From contig CP021237.1 in assembly GCA_002151545.1 (NCBI GenBank), positions 1,612,001 to 1,676,000 of the forward strand: DNA of 64,000 bases, given 5' to 3'. Under the pieces are notes generated by a model. The model had not been told where the DNA came from and did not search any database. It was given only the letters and a program-made list of their open reading frames with translations. Source of the stretch: Sphingobacteriaceae bacterium GW460-11-11-14-LB5 (lineage in GTDB: Bacteria > Bacteroidota > Bacteroidia > Sphingobacteriales > Sphingobacteriaceae). Below, in pieces: positions 38,401-46,238 of this stretch. The translations under genes and the position numbers were made by a program. Position 1 is the first letter of the stretch. Each line of letters starts with the position of its first letter.

Positions 38401-38862
38401 TACCAGTTTGGCTTAAACTTAGGTTTGAATTATAAGGGATTTGATTTTACCGGCTTTGTTCAAGGCACTTTAAAAAGAGACTTTTGGCTTGGGGGAAACT
38501 ACTTCTGGGGTTTCACCAGCGAATATGCAGTTCCAATGAACTATAACATGGATTATTGGACACCAAGCAATACAGAGGCCTATTATCCTAGGTTGAGGTT
38601 TGGTGGCGGTGGTAATTTTGCAACCCAGAGTAAGTATAAACAAAATGCAGCCTATGCCCGTATCAAACAGCTTACGTTGGGCTATACATTTAATAATGCA
38701 TTACTTAAAAAAGCAAAGATCAGTAAGTTAAGGATATATGCCACCGGACAGAACCTGTTTACCATCACCGAGCTCAACGAAGGCTTTGATCCTGAATTAT
38801 TAGGCACAACGAATTATCCACTAAGCAAAAGTTTCTCATTTGGTCTGCAACTGGGCTTTTAG
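35413..38862 (+). CDS. SusC/RagA TonB-linked outer membrane transporter with STN signalling domain (PUL1)
   Basis: 1149 residues. After a signal region (MKLTFLFTVLICVQASATGFAQQ) comes an STN domain (about 48-105: ISLKKAFSVIQKQTKYVIWY...ALDACFKDQPLTYTI), a carboxypeptidase-like domain (IKGTVKDEKGLGLPGVSVKVKGSS), the plug beginning with SLTDVVVVGYGTQKK near 210, and a 22-strand barrel ending in F. It works with SusD as a lidded glycan importer driven by TonB. The STN domain contacts FecR, fitting the two genes just upstream. An upstream leader of 179 bases holds no gene. Confidence 0.95.
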   Translation: MNFYTPYKPMRKKHRLLFKIILTMKLTFLFTVLICVQASATGFAQQVTLSERNISLKKAFSVIQKQTKYVIWYENDLLQGTHNVNLSLNNASLQQALDACFKDQPLTYTIVDKNIVLQRKTALNTIKIYSEIKGTVKDEKGLGLPGVSVKVKGSSIASLTNGSGIYSISAPDGPVTLVFSYIGYETQEVAVTGKTEVNVQLKTSSSSLTDVVVVGYGTQKKTNLVSSVATVSGEVLENRPLVNLAQGLQGVLPNLNINLNNGAPGKGASFNIRGFTSMNGGDPLVLVDGVVMDPNLINPSDVESVSLLKDAGAVAIYGSRAAFGVLLITTKNPNKNTAPKFSVNSAYSSSRQTYLPQYLNSVDYVRMFMEADQTGKNGGTAAGEPFTDKDLEMTVKYFNDPANNSPVYPDPSNPNKYRYVGNTNWLDVLYPGWAPMLDNNISISGGQGKIAYMASLGNLNQTGLLKEADQKFNRYNATLKLSAEVTSWLDLNFKSTLNRTTYNTANVPGTTGATFDFAFIPTDLRPVMPVKHPDGNYAGQGNYTNMVGVMAQNGRATDVKNDLWLTGGFVLKPLKNFKVVGDLTWNNYAENITTQFKKFNEYGVNGVLLGTYPWTTPDRIFRSNASDNYHAINVYAEYGNTFFNDHSVKLMVGYNEELKQANSFNVIANNQLDPGLISLTPNSDATAVSSAVGNSLSEWAVQGAFLRFNYDYKNKYLLQVTGRQDATSRYAKGQRTVFTPSVSLGWRVSSESFFEPIKSVISDLKIRGSYGTSPNQVSGSNYPYIVTMPTGQSSYIFGSQKGNVVTAPGLVSTSFTWEKVTSKNIGLDLTAFKNKLDLSFDLYQRDTKGILRPGFAVPAVLGTAVPQRNSADVRTKGWELSVGWKDKIVSDLNYNLRLALSDNQAVVTKYENNPTGSLSDYYNGQKIGEVWGLVTDRFFNSDAEAAATNQAQVWGGKWLAGDLKYVDLDGNGKIDYGTNTLGNPGDQKVLGNNAPRYQFGLNLGLNYKGFDFTGFVQGTLKRDFWLGGNYFWGFTSEYAVPMNYNMDYWTPSNTEAYYPRLRFGGGGNFATQSKYKQNAAYARIKQLTLGYTFNNALLKKAKISKLRIYATGQNLFTITELNEGFDPELLGTTNYPLSKSFSFGLQLGF

Positions 38863-38885
38863 CGTAATCACTTAAAACTATTACA

Positions 38886-40553
38886 ATGAAAAAATATTCA
38901 TATTTAACGATTTTACTGATCATCGTGGTATCACTGCAGGCCTGCAGAAAAGATTTTCTTGACAGGTATCCCTTAGATCAGATCAGTGAACAGACGTTCT
39001 TTAAGAATGAGAATGATCTGAAATTATATGCAAACAACTTTTATTCAACGCTACTGGTTCAGACTTTTAATACAGATAACAACTCTGATAATTTTGTACC
39101 AAGAGACAAGGATTCTTTTCTGAATGGAAATTATGTAGTGCCCAATACCGATGCAAACTGGAACTGGACAACTGTCAGGCAGCTCAATTACTTCCTTGCC
39201 CGTTATCAGAAGGCCGAAGTATCTGCTTCAGTAAAGAATATTTATGCTGCAGAGATCAGGTTTTTCAGGGCCTATGCTTATTGGCGCAGAGTTGTCCGCT
39301 TTGGCGATGTACCCTGGTTAAGCAAAGATTTAACGGAAACCTCTCCTGAACTTTATAACCCGCGTACACCAAGAAAAATAGTAATGGATTCGGTTTTAAA
39401 CGACTTAAATTTTGCAGTGGCCTACCTTCCGAATCCCGCAAATGCAGAACAGGACCGCTTAAACAAAGATATTGCCAATGCACTGAAGTCAAGGATATGT
39501 TTATGGGAGGGTACCTATAGAAAGTATCATAATTTAGGAGATGAAGCCCCTTACCTGAGGGCGGCAGCTGATGCAGCTCTTGCAGTAATGAATTCTGCTA
39601 GTGCTTATGCCATTTATTCAACAAATAATCCGGCAAGTGATTATTATAATCTTTTTTTACAGGAAGAGTTAAGGGGTAACAAAGAAGCGATTATGGCTAG
39701 GAGATACCTCAAAGATGTAACGATGCACAATACAACCCGGCAAATAAGCGATATACCGCCAAGTTTCAGTAAGAATTTTGTAAGGTCGTTTTTATGCAAA
39801 GATGGGAAACCTACAGCATTAAGCCCACTTTATGTGAATGATGATACGCCCGATAACGAGAGTACAAACCGCGACCCGCGATATACACAGCTGATCATGT
39901 CGAGAGGTTTTGTAGTAACCCGTAATGCAGATGGCACTACCGATGCAATGACTTTGCCGCGTATCCCAGGAACGGTAACAGGTTATTCGAGTGTAAAATA
40001 CCGGAGTGCTGACCCCTTACAGTTCAATGCCAATCAGTCTACATTAGATCTGTTTATTTTTAGGTATGCAGAAACATTGCTTATTTATGCCGAAGCAAAA
40101 GCTGAGTTGGGTGAGGCAGATCAAACCGTTATCGATAATACGATCAATAAAATAAGGGCAAGGGTAGGTATGGCCAATATGGTTGTTTCCACATTGGTTA
40201 AAGATCCTAACTCTGATTTTCCCTCTCTTCCAGTCCTCTTGGATGAGATCAGGAGAGAACGCAGGATAGAGCTTGCGCAGGAAGGCTTTAGGTTTGACGA
40301 TTTATTGCGCTGGAAAGCAGGCACACAGATCAATAAAGCTGAAACCATTTTAGGTATGAAACTTACGCCTGCACTAAAAGCACAGTATCCTGCAAGCCAG
40401 GTAAGTGGTATCGTAGTTGATGCAAATAACTATATCCGTGTTTACACTGACATAACTGCGAGATCCTGGAATGATAAAATGTACCTCTATCCGCTGCCGA
40501 TCCAGGAAACAACATTAAACCCTAAATTATTGCCGCAAAATCCTGGTTGGTAG
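38886..40553 (+). CDS. SusD/RagB glycan-binding lipoprotein (PUL1)
   Basis: 555 residues. The lipobox VVSLQAC puts the acylated Cys at about residue 20, so the protein sits on the outer membrane. N-terminal RKDFLDRYPLDQISEQTFFKNENDLKLYANNFY is the SusD-like signature. TPR-like helices and the C-terminal SusD domain with LDEIRRERRIELAQEGFRFDDLLRW (about 455-480) follow. It starts 23 bases after SusC. It forms the lid of the SusC transporter and binds oligosaccharides. Confidence 0.95.
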   Translation: MKKYSYLTILLIIVVSLQACRKDFLDRYPLDQISEQTFFKNENDLKLYANNFYSTLLVQTFNTDNNSDNFVPRDKDSFLNGNYVVPNTDANWNWTTVRQLNYFLARYQKAEVSASVKNIYAAEIRFFRAYAYWRRVVRFGDVPWLSKDLTETSPELYNPRTPRKIVMDSVLNDLNFAVAYLPNPANAEQDRLNKDIANALKSRICLWEGTYRKYHNLGDEAPYLRAAADAALAVMNSASAYAIYSTNNPASDYYNLFLQEELRGNKEAIMARRYLKDVTMHNTTRQISDIPPSFSKNFVRSFLCKDGKPTALSPLYVNDDTPDNESTNRDPRYTQLIMSRGFVVTRNADGTTDAMTLPRIPGTVTGYSSVKYRSADPLQFNANQSTLDLFIFRYAETLLIYAEAKAELGEADQTVIDNTINKIRARVGMANMVVSTLVKDPNSDFPSLPVLLDEIRRERRIELAQEGFRFDDLLRWKAGTQINKAETILGMKLTPALKAQYPASQVSGIVVDANNYIRVYTDITARSWNDKMYLYPLPIQETTLNPKLLPQNPGW

Positions 40554-40578
40554 TTTTAATGCTTAAATCATAAAAGAA

Positions 40579-41538
40579 ATGAAAAAGATATTCTTATTAA
40601 CGTGTATTACAGTCATCATATTTAGCGCTTGCAAAAAAAAGGATTACGAGGCGGCTCCTAATGGCAATTCGCTGGTAATGGCTTACCCTGCTACGAAATT
40701 TTTTAATCTGGCCAGTAGTGGCTTAAACTATTTTGATGCAGCGCTACTCAATCTCGATCTGTCAAAAACCACAGATACGATTTCAGTATCGGCCAATATC
40801 GGCAACCCTTCAGGTAGCGATATGAGCGTGACGATAGGTCTAGATCAGAATGCTTTCAATACATACCTGGCCAATAAAAATAATAAACAGTATGCATTGA
40901 TGCCTTCTGCTTATTATAAAATACCAGCAACAAATGCAACCATTAAAGCGGGGCAGACTACAGTGCTGTTTAAAATTGCAGTTTATCCATCTTTATTTGA
41001 TATTAGTCAAACGGGGTATCTGTTACCTGTTAGCATTATGGGTAATACAGGGTATGAAGTAAATAACAATATGAAGACCGCTTATTTTCATGTTGAGAAA
41101 GATCCAACTCCTCCATTTAGCCGGGCGGGCTGGACAATAACCGATTTCGATTCGCAGGAGTCCAGCGGTGAGGGGCCTAACAATGGCAGGGCTGTTTTTG
41201 TACTCGACAATAACAATGCTACATTCTGGCATTCACAATGGCAGAACGCACAGCCTGTACTACCGCATTCGGTCACTATTGATATGTCTGCCACCCAGGT
41301 GATGCATGGGGTTTGGTTTATTCCACGAAGTGGTGCGAGTGCAAAAAAAATAAATATAGCGGTTAGTACAGATAATTCAATATGGAAAGACCAGGGCACC
41401 TATTCATTTGACAAAAGCAGTGCGAGGCAGAAGCTTAATTTTAGCAGTACGGTTAATGCACGGTATTTCAAGTTTAATGTGCTGGAAATGTACGATACCA
41501 ACCAGTTTGCCCAGATTGCAGAAATTGGCGCTTATTAA
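40579..41538 (+). CDS. DUF1735 and discoidin-domain surface lipoprotein (PUL1)
   Basis: 319 residues. A lipobox IIFSAC is followed by lysines. The N-terminal half (about 25-165) is a DUF1735-type beta domain (LSKTTDTISVSANIGNPSGSDMSVTIGLD in parts). The C-terminal half (about 180-319) is an F5/8 type C (discoidin) carbohydrate-binding domain with FWHSQWQ and VTIDMSATQVMHGVWFIPR. Surface glycan-binding proteins of this layout assist SusCD. It starts 25 bases after SusD. Confidence 0.88.
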   Translation: MKKIFLLTCITVIIFSACKKKDYEAAPNGNSLVMAYPATKFFNLASSGLNYFDAALLNLDLSKTTDTISVSANIGNPSGSDMSVTIGLDQNAFNTYLANKNNKQYALMPSAYYKIPATNATIKAGQTTVLFKIAVYPSLFDISQTGYLLPVSIMGNTGYEVNNNMKTAYFHVEKDPTPPFSRAGWTITDFDSQESSGEGPNNGRAVFVLDNNNATFWHSQWQNAQPVLPHSVTIDMSATQVMHGVWFIPRSGASAKKINIAVSTDNSIWKDQGTYSFDKSSARQKLNFSSTVNARYFKFNVLEMYDTNQFAQIAEIGAY

Positions 41539-41583
41539 AATCCTTAATTAGCCTTTTTAGGTTAGTTGGTTTAGTTAAATTGG

Positions 41584-41611
41584 GGCCCTTCTTAGGGAGG
41601 GCCTTTTTTTA
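41584..41611 (+). terminator. Terminator inside PUL1
   Basis: GGCCCT (41584-41589) and AGGGCC (41598-41603) with an 8-base loop are followed by eight T. It separates the SusCD-DUF1735 transcript from the fucosidase. Confidence 0.8.
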
Positions 41612-41671
41612 TCTGTAGATCAATACTTTATCAAAAAACAAAACTTAACACACAAACGATTAAATAAACAA

Positions 41672-43183
41672 ATGAAGAGAACACTAATTGTATTATCCTT
41701 ATTGTTAACTGCTCATGCTTATGGGCAACAAAAAAGCATTGTAAGTATTTCCAAAGCAGATAATCAAAGTACTATAATAGCTAAGGCGGCCAATGTTGTG
41801 CCATCACCCAGGCAGCTGCGCTGGCAAACATTAGAGCTAACTGCCTTTTTTCATTTTGGGATCAACACTTTTACCGATCGTGAATGGGGCGATGGTAAAG
41901 AAGATATATCTAAATTCAATCCCGAGCTGCTCGATGCCGAACAATGGGTTAAAGCCATTAAAGCGGCTGGTTTTAAACAGGCCATAATCACTGCTAAACA
42001 CCATGATGGTTTTTGCTTATGGCCAAGTAAATTTACGGAGCATAGTATAAAAAATACTGCATACAAAAATGGCAAAGGAGATGTCGTAAAAGAAGTTGCA
42101 GATGCCTGCAGGAAATATAATATCGGTTTTGGTGTTTATTTATCACCCTGGGATCGTAATAACCCATCTTATGGATCAGATGCTTACAATACTTATTTCG
42201 TAAACCAATTAACCGAACTGCTAACCCAATACGGTAAGGTAGATGAGGTTTGGTTTGACGGAGCAAACGGAGAAGGACCCAATGGCAAAAAACAGGTTTA
42301 CGATTTTAATACCTGGTATACGCTAATTAGAAAACTGCAGCCCCAGGCGGTTATCGCTGTACAGGGACCTGATGTACGCTGGGTAGGTACAGAAACAGGT
42401 GTTGGTCGCGAAACAGAATGGAGTGTTCTGCCTATGGCTGAACAGAGCCAGGAGAAAATCGCAGCATTATCACAGAAGGAGGTAAATGTAATCCCAACCT
42501 TATCAGGTTCATACAAAGACCAGGACCGTGGCAGCAGAAGTAAATTGATCAATGCAACAGGTTTAGTCTGGTATCCGGCCGAAACAGATGTAAGTATTCG
42601 TCCGGGATGGTTTTACCACACCAATGAAGATGCTAAAGTAAAAACACCTAAGAAGTTAATGGATATCTATTTTACATCAGTAGGTAGAAACGGGGTTTTA
42701 CTTTTAAATATTCCACCCAATACAAAAGGTTTAATTGCGGATAGTGATGTTAAAAATTTAGCTGCCTTTGGACAAAAAATGAGGAGCACATTCTCGAATA
42801 ATATCGCCAAAACAGCAACGGTTAGTGCTACATCCGGTAAAAACATAAAGACTTTATTTGACGGGAAATTGAATACTTACTTTACCACACCGGGCAAAGA
42901 TACCACAACAACAATCGAATTAAACTGGGCTAAAGCTGTAACCTTTAATGTATTGTCGTTACAGGAAAATATTGCCATCGGACAACGCATAGAGAAATTT
43001 GAAGCAGAATATTTTGATGGTAAAGAATGGATAAATTTCACTTCAGCAAGCACTGTAGGTTATAAGCGCTTATTAAAATTTAATGAAGTTACCACAAAGA
43101 AAGTAAGGTTTAAGATTTTATCGTCAAGATTGAACCCTTCGCTTGCAGAATTTGGATTGTATCTTTTGGATGAAAAATATTAA
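41672..43183 (+). CDS. GH29 alpha-L-fucosidase with discoidin domain
   Basis: 503 residues. A signal peptide (MKRTLIVLSLLLTAHAYGQQ) leads to the GH29 catalytic barrel: FFHFGINTFTDREWGDG near 59-75, AKHHDGFCLWPSKFTEHS at 108-125, and KVDEVWFDGANGEG with the nucleophile candidate D196. The C-terminal part (about 370-503) is an F5/8 type C-like domain. The motifs look closer to the GH29-B group (alpha-1,3/1,4 linkages), but that is a judgement from memory. The product removes fucose from glycans in the periplasm or at the surface and defines the likely substrate of PUL1. Confidence 0.92.
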   Translation: MKRTLIVLSLLLTAHAYGQQKSIVSISKADNQSTIIAKAANVVPSPRQLRWQTLELTAFFHFGINTFTDREWGDGKEDISKFNPELLDAEQWVKAIKAAGFKQAIITAKHHDGFCLWPSKFTEHSIKNTAYKNGKGDVVKEVADACRKYNIGFGVYLSPWDRNNPSYGSDAYNTYFVNQLTELLTQYGKVDEVWFDGANGEGPNGKKQVYDFNTWYTLIRKLQPQAVIAVQGPDVRWVGTETGVGRETEWSVLPMAEQSQEKIAALSQKEVNVIPTLSGSYKDQDRGSRSKLINATGLVWYPAETDVSIRPGWFYHTNEDAKVKTPKKLMDIYFTSVGRNGVLLLNIPPNTKGLIADSDVKNLAAFGQKMRSTFSNNIAKTATVSATSGKNIKTLFDGKLNTYFTTPGKDTTTTIELNWAKAVTFNVLSLQENIAIGQRIEKFEAEYFDGKEWINFTSASTVGYKRLLKFNEVTTKKVRFKILSSRLNPSLAEFGLYLLDEKY

Positions 43184-43206
43184 GTTTTAATTTATAACCA
43201 GCTTAA

Positions 43207-43234
43207 GCTGCCTTATTTTAGGGCAGCATTTTTT
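43207..43234 (+). terminator. Terminator after the fucosidase
   Basis: GCTGCC (43207-43212) and GGCAGC (43222-43227), then ATTTTTT. Confidence 0.8.
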
Positions 43235-43283
43235 AAAAGGCTAAAGTACAAAAGGTCAAGTAGTCAATTTGGTTATAGGTAAT

Positions 43284-43553
43284 TTATTTGTTTTTGGCAT
43301 TTAACGATGTACGTAAGGGGGCAGATAAGGCAAGCATTTCGCATACTTTATCATTCCAGTCTATCAATGCATCTTCGGGAGAAGTACCAAGGCCTGAAAC
43401 ATCGTGTTCCTCTTCAAAGGATAATACCGCATAATAGCAATCGCCATCCTGATAAACGGAGGGTTTAAATTGCATGACAAAGGTTGGCAGCCGGTACCTG
43501 TTGTAATCAAAATCTACAAGTTTTCCGGGGATCGTTCGGGCCTGCGGTTTCAT
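43284..43553 (-). CDS. Small protein of unknown function, HicB-like fold possible
   Basis: 89 residues. The middle part (YYAVLSFEEEHDVSGLGTSPEDALIDWNDKV) resembles the strand-helix pattern of HicB-type antitoxin domains, where a beta strand with acidic residues is followed by GxG..PEEAL. No DNA-binding domain or HicA toxin gene adjoins, so an antitoxin role is not supported. It is convergent with the fucosidase gene. Nothing named is seen in 43554-43748. Confidence 0.6.
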   Translation of the reverse strand: MKPQARTIPGKLVDFDYNRYRLPTFVMQFKPSVYQDGDCYYAVLSFEEEHDVSGLGTSPEDALIDWNDKVCEMLALSAPLRTSLNAKNK

Positions 43554-43748
43554 AGCTTGCTGTTTTATTGAAACATGTTATTTACCTGTTTTCTGCTTAG
43601 AGCATACAAACGCATTTCTAATTTAGCCCATCTATGTTTCCTTAAGGTTAGCAGCTTGTTGTTTATTTGTTAAGCGTTTAGTGGGGGATTTGTTTTTAAG
43701 TAAAAAATGGCGAAGTGTGTTTTTTCTAACATGTAAAGCAACGTTTAT

Positions 43749-44315
43749 TTAACCATTCATATAGTAATTTAGTATCCAGTAACACTGAAATATAATAAAT
43801 GCTGATACGGTAATCAGATGCACCCATTTATTGTTTGTTCTTGCAGCGTTAAGGCAAGCAATAATGTGAATAAACTCTCTGATGGGATAAACTTTTAACA
43901 TTTCTGTATGATAACCAGGGCCTTTTAAATAAGTATCTACAGCATCAAATAAAAAGAGTACAGCCAGGATAGAATAAAACCACTTTTTCCGCGACAAAAA
44001 ATAGGTTTTATAATCTTTGTAATCCCTCATATCTTCTGGAAACAGCAAAGCAGCTAAGGTGTAGTAAGTGATCACATAAATCACCAAAAACAGGTATTTT
44101 AGAAAATCCCAATGTTTTATTTCGGTTAAGTGAACCTCAAACCACCAAAAGTACACCGTACTTAAAAACATATAAAAAGCCCACAACAAGTGTGTGATGT
44201 ATGGTTTTAGCCGATCTGGGTGCTCAATGATTTTAACTACACCTTTTAATGAGTGCGTGATGCTTAGCCCCAGAATAATACCGAGAACAGTTTTGATGTG
44301 GGTGAAGGTCTCCAT
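43749..44315 (-). CDS. Integral membrane protein of unknown function
   Basis: 188 residues with about five to six hydrophobic segments, rich in W, Y and F (LLWAFYMFLSTVYFWWFEVHL, YLFLVIYVITYYTLAALLF). No named domain recognised. It starts 25 bases after the PAP2 gene on the same strand, so the two are likely co-transcribed. A role in membrane lipid or envelope chemistry would be a guess from the neighbour only. Confidence 0.7.
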   Translation of the reverse strand: METFTHIKTVLGIILGLSITHSLKGVVKIIEHPDRLKPYITHLLWAFYMFLSTVYFWWFEVHLTEIKHWDFLKYLFLVIYVITYYTLAALLFPEDMRDYKDYKTYFLSRKKWFYSILAVLFLFDAVDTYLKGPGYHTEMLKVYPIREFIHIIACLNAARTNNKWVHLITVSAFIIFQCYWILNYYMNG

Positions 44316-44340
44316 AGATACAGATTAATGAATGACTTGA

Positions 44341-45741
44341 TTACCAGAGATAAGCGGTGAGACTCAATCCAAAGGCTAGGTTGTCAAATTTAACTTTTTC
44401 CATCCCATAGTCTTTGAAACGATAAGTACCATCCTGGTCGATCTCTTCTATTATATCAAGTTTGAAGTCGTTATCTGAATTAAAATAATTAACATAGGCT
44501 TTGATCCCAATATTTCTTTTGATCTGTTTCTGGATCCCTGCACCTGCTGACCAGCTGAAAGAACTTTCGGGTTTGTATCTGAAATAAGGTAATTCTACTG
44601 TACCGAAAAGCCCCTGGAAATCTTCCCGTAGGTTCAGGATGATTTCACCTTGTGCGCCTACAGCTGTTCCGGCACCTAGTTTTCCGGTTATAAACCAGTT
44701 TCTGGCGAGCGGAATATTAAAATACGGACCTGCATGAATATAACGGATGCCCATTGGCTGGGTATAATGCCCTTCGCTAACGGTTGGGATATCTATGTCG
44801 TTGAATTTGAGGTTGTCGTCGTTTATTGGGAAACTTGAAAAAGCGAACTCTCCGCCAATCCCGAAATTCTGGCTAAAAAACCAGGCACCATCTATACCAA
44901 AATTAAAACCACCTCTTGCAAAAAGATCTTCAGATCGTGCGGTAAGGTCTTTACTCAAAGCTTGAGCATAGCCTAATTTAAGCTCGATGAAACTAGGTTT
45001 AAGACGTACAGGGACATGATTATTCGTTAACTTGATATGTGTGCCGTTTTCTTTAAAAATTTTATCTGCAACAATATACCCAAGTTCTGTTGATAGGATG
45101 CCAATTCCGGCACCCGCCAGCACATCGGAGATCCAATGACGGTTGTTCAATTCCCTGCCCACTGCAGTAGCCGTAGCAGCGGTGTAGGCACCTACACTAT
45201 ACAGCGGAGAACGGTACTGGCCATATTCCTTATGCAGAAATGTAGCATTCATAAAAGAATTGGCCGTGTGCCCTGATGGATATGAATTTTTTGAACTTCC
45301 ATCAGGCCGCTCAACTTTTGCAGTATATTTTACTGTATTCACTACCGAAGCCATAATTACTGCGGAGAAAGCATAGGAAACAAGTGCTCTACCCATTTTA
45401 TGCTTTCCTTTCACTCCTGCAGCATTCAACCCTAATACGGTTACCACAGGGGCATACTGCAAATAGTCGTCATAATGGTATCGGAAGGTCGGCAGGTAGC
45501 GGTTGCGAAAACTGCGTACATCTTTTCTTATTCCCCATGTGGCTGCACTTCCTGCCAGCAATAGGGCGGGAACAACAGAAACCCTGACTGGCTTTGAATT
45601 CCAAAAGCTATTTTTTATACGAACAGAGTCTGTAACATGATTTAGCTGAGCGTAGGAACTTTGGCAGATCAATATCATATTCAAAAAGACAAGGGAGAAA
45701 GTAAGTCTGTTTTTAGCTCGAAAAAGGGTAGTTGATCGCAT
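44341..45741 (-). CDS. PAP2 phosphatase fused to an outer-membrane beta-barrel-like domain
   Basis: 466 residues. A signal peptide (residues 1-31, ending SSYAQ) precedes a PAP2 domain with the complete triad of motifs: K138-X6-R145-P146, PSGH at 155-158, and R196-X5-H202-X3-D206. The second half (about 245-466) is a string of amphipathic strands (GGFNFGIDGAWFFSQNFGIGGEFAFSS in parts) ending LSLTAYLW, as in small outer-membrane barrels. PAP2 enzymes remove phosphate from lipids such as undecaprenyl pyrophosphate or from nucleotides; here the site would face the periplasm. Confidence 0.88.
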   Translation of the reverse strand: MRSTTLFRAKNRLTFSLVFLNMILICQSSYAQLNHVTDSVRIKNSFWNSKPVRVSVVPALLLAGSAATWGIRKDVRSFRNRYLPTFRYHYDDYLQYAPVVTVLGLNAAGVKGKHKMGRALVSYAFSAVIMASVVNTVKYTAKVERPDGSSKNSYPSGHTANSFMNATFLHKEYGQYRSPLYSVGAYTAATATAVGRELNNRHWISDVLAGAGIGILSTELGYIVADKIFKENGTHIKLTNNHVPVRLKPSFIELKLGYAQALSKDLTARSEDLFARGGFNFGIDGAWFFSQNFGIGGEFAFSSFPINDDNLKFNDIDIPTVSEGHYTQPMGIRYIHAGPYFNIPLARNWFITGKLGAGTAVGAQGEIILNLREDFQGLFGTVELPYFRYKPESSFSWSAGAGIQKQIKRNIGIKAYVNYFNSDNDFKLDIIEEIDQDGTYRFKDYGMEKVKFDNLAFGLSLTAYLW

Positions 45742-46066
45742 ATTAATTTATTTGAGTGTTAAAGCGTCATGTATTTAAGCATTTAAATCAATCAGATTTA
45801 TCCTTCAGCACAGATAGCAGCTCTTTAGTCTTCTTTACTAAGATAATCATTTTTGGCATTTTCCACCTCAAATGCAGTTCTGCAAGCAATTGCCCAATCT
45901 GGTAGTTGCTTGTGTGTTTTATGGAGGGCCGCTAACCTTTATATCAATGAAATTGATGGTGAGTATGTGGTTAACATACTGCTGGGCGGTATCCTCAAGA
46001 ATAAAGATAAAATTTTTCTGCTGTTAATCTTTTTGGCATAGATATAGTCAAATCAACACCTATACC
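45742..46066. other. Intergenic region with short broken frames
   Basis: No complete gene supported. On the minus strand, 45827-45938 is an open stretch of 37 codons (RLAALHKTHKQLPDWA... to NDYLSKED) with coding-like composition but no start codon, so it may be the tail of a decayed small gene. Confidence 0.4.
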
Positions 46067-46216
46067 ATGATAACAATGAAGGTGGAAAAGAAAACTTTAA
46101 ATACATCAGATAAAACCGAGAATGAGGTGCCTGAAAGCATCTTCCCTAAAAGGATGATACTTTTTATCCTGGTACTAAGTGCGCTACTCATGACCTTGAT
46201 TTTATTTAGAAATTAA
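46067..46216 (+). CDS. Small single-helix membrane protein
   Basis: 49 codons from the ATG at 46067, or 46 from the ATG at 46076 (MKVEKKTLNTSDKTENE). A charged N-terminal half precedes one hydrophobic helix (RMILFILVLSALLMTLILFRN) and a stop. This is the common shape of small Bacteroidota membrane proteins. No ribosome site is evident and no homologue is recalled, so it needs expression evidence. It is convergent with the GH92 gene. Confidence 0.5.
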   Translation: MITMKVEKKTLNTSDKTENEVPESIFPKRMILFILVLSALLMTLILFRN

Positions 46217-46238
46217 CTGCGTAGATATTCATTTAGGC

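Noticed and set aside
43284..43553. HicB antitoxin of a toxin-antitoxin pair
   Set aside because: Only the partial fold resembles HicB; there is no HicA gene and no DNA-binding domain.
45853..46041. 62-codon plus-strand frame before the GH92 gene
   Set aside because: TTG start, no ribosome site, and the opposite strand reads more like coding sequence.
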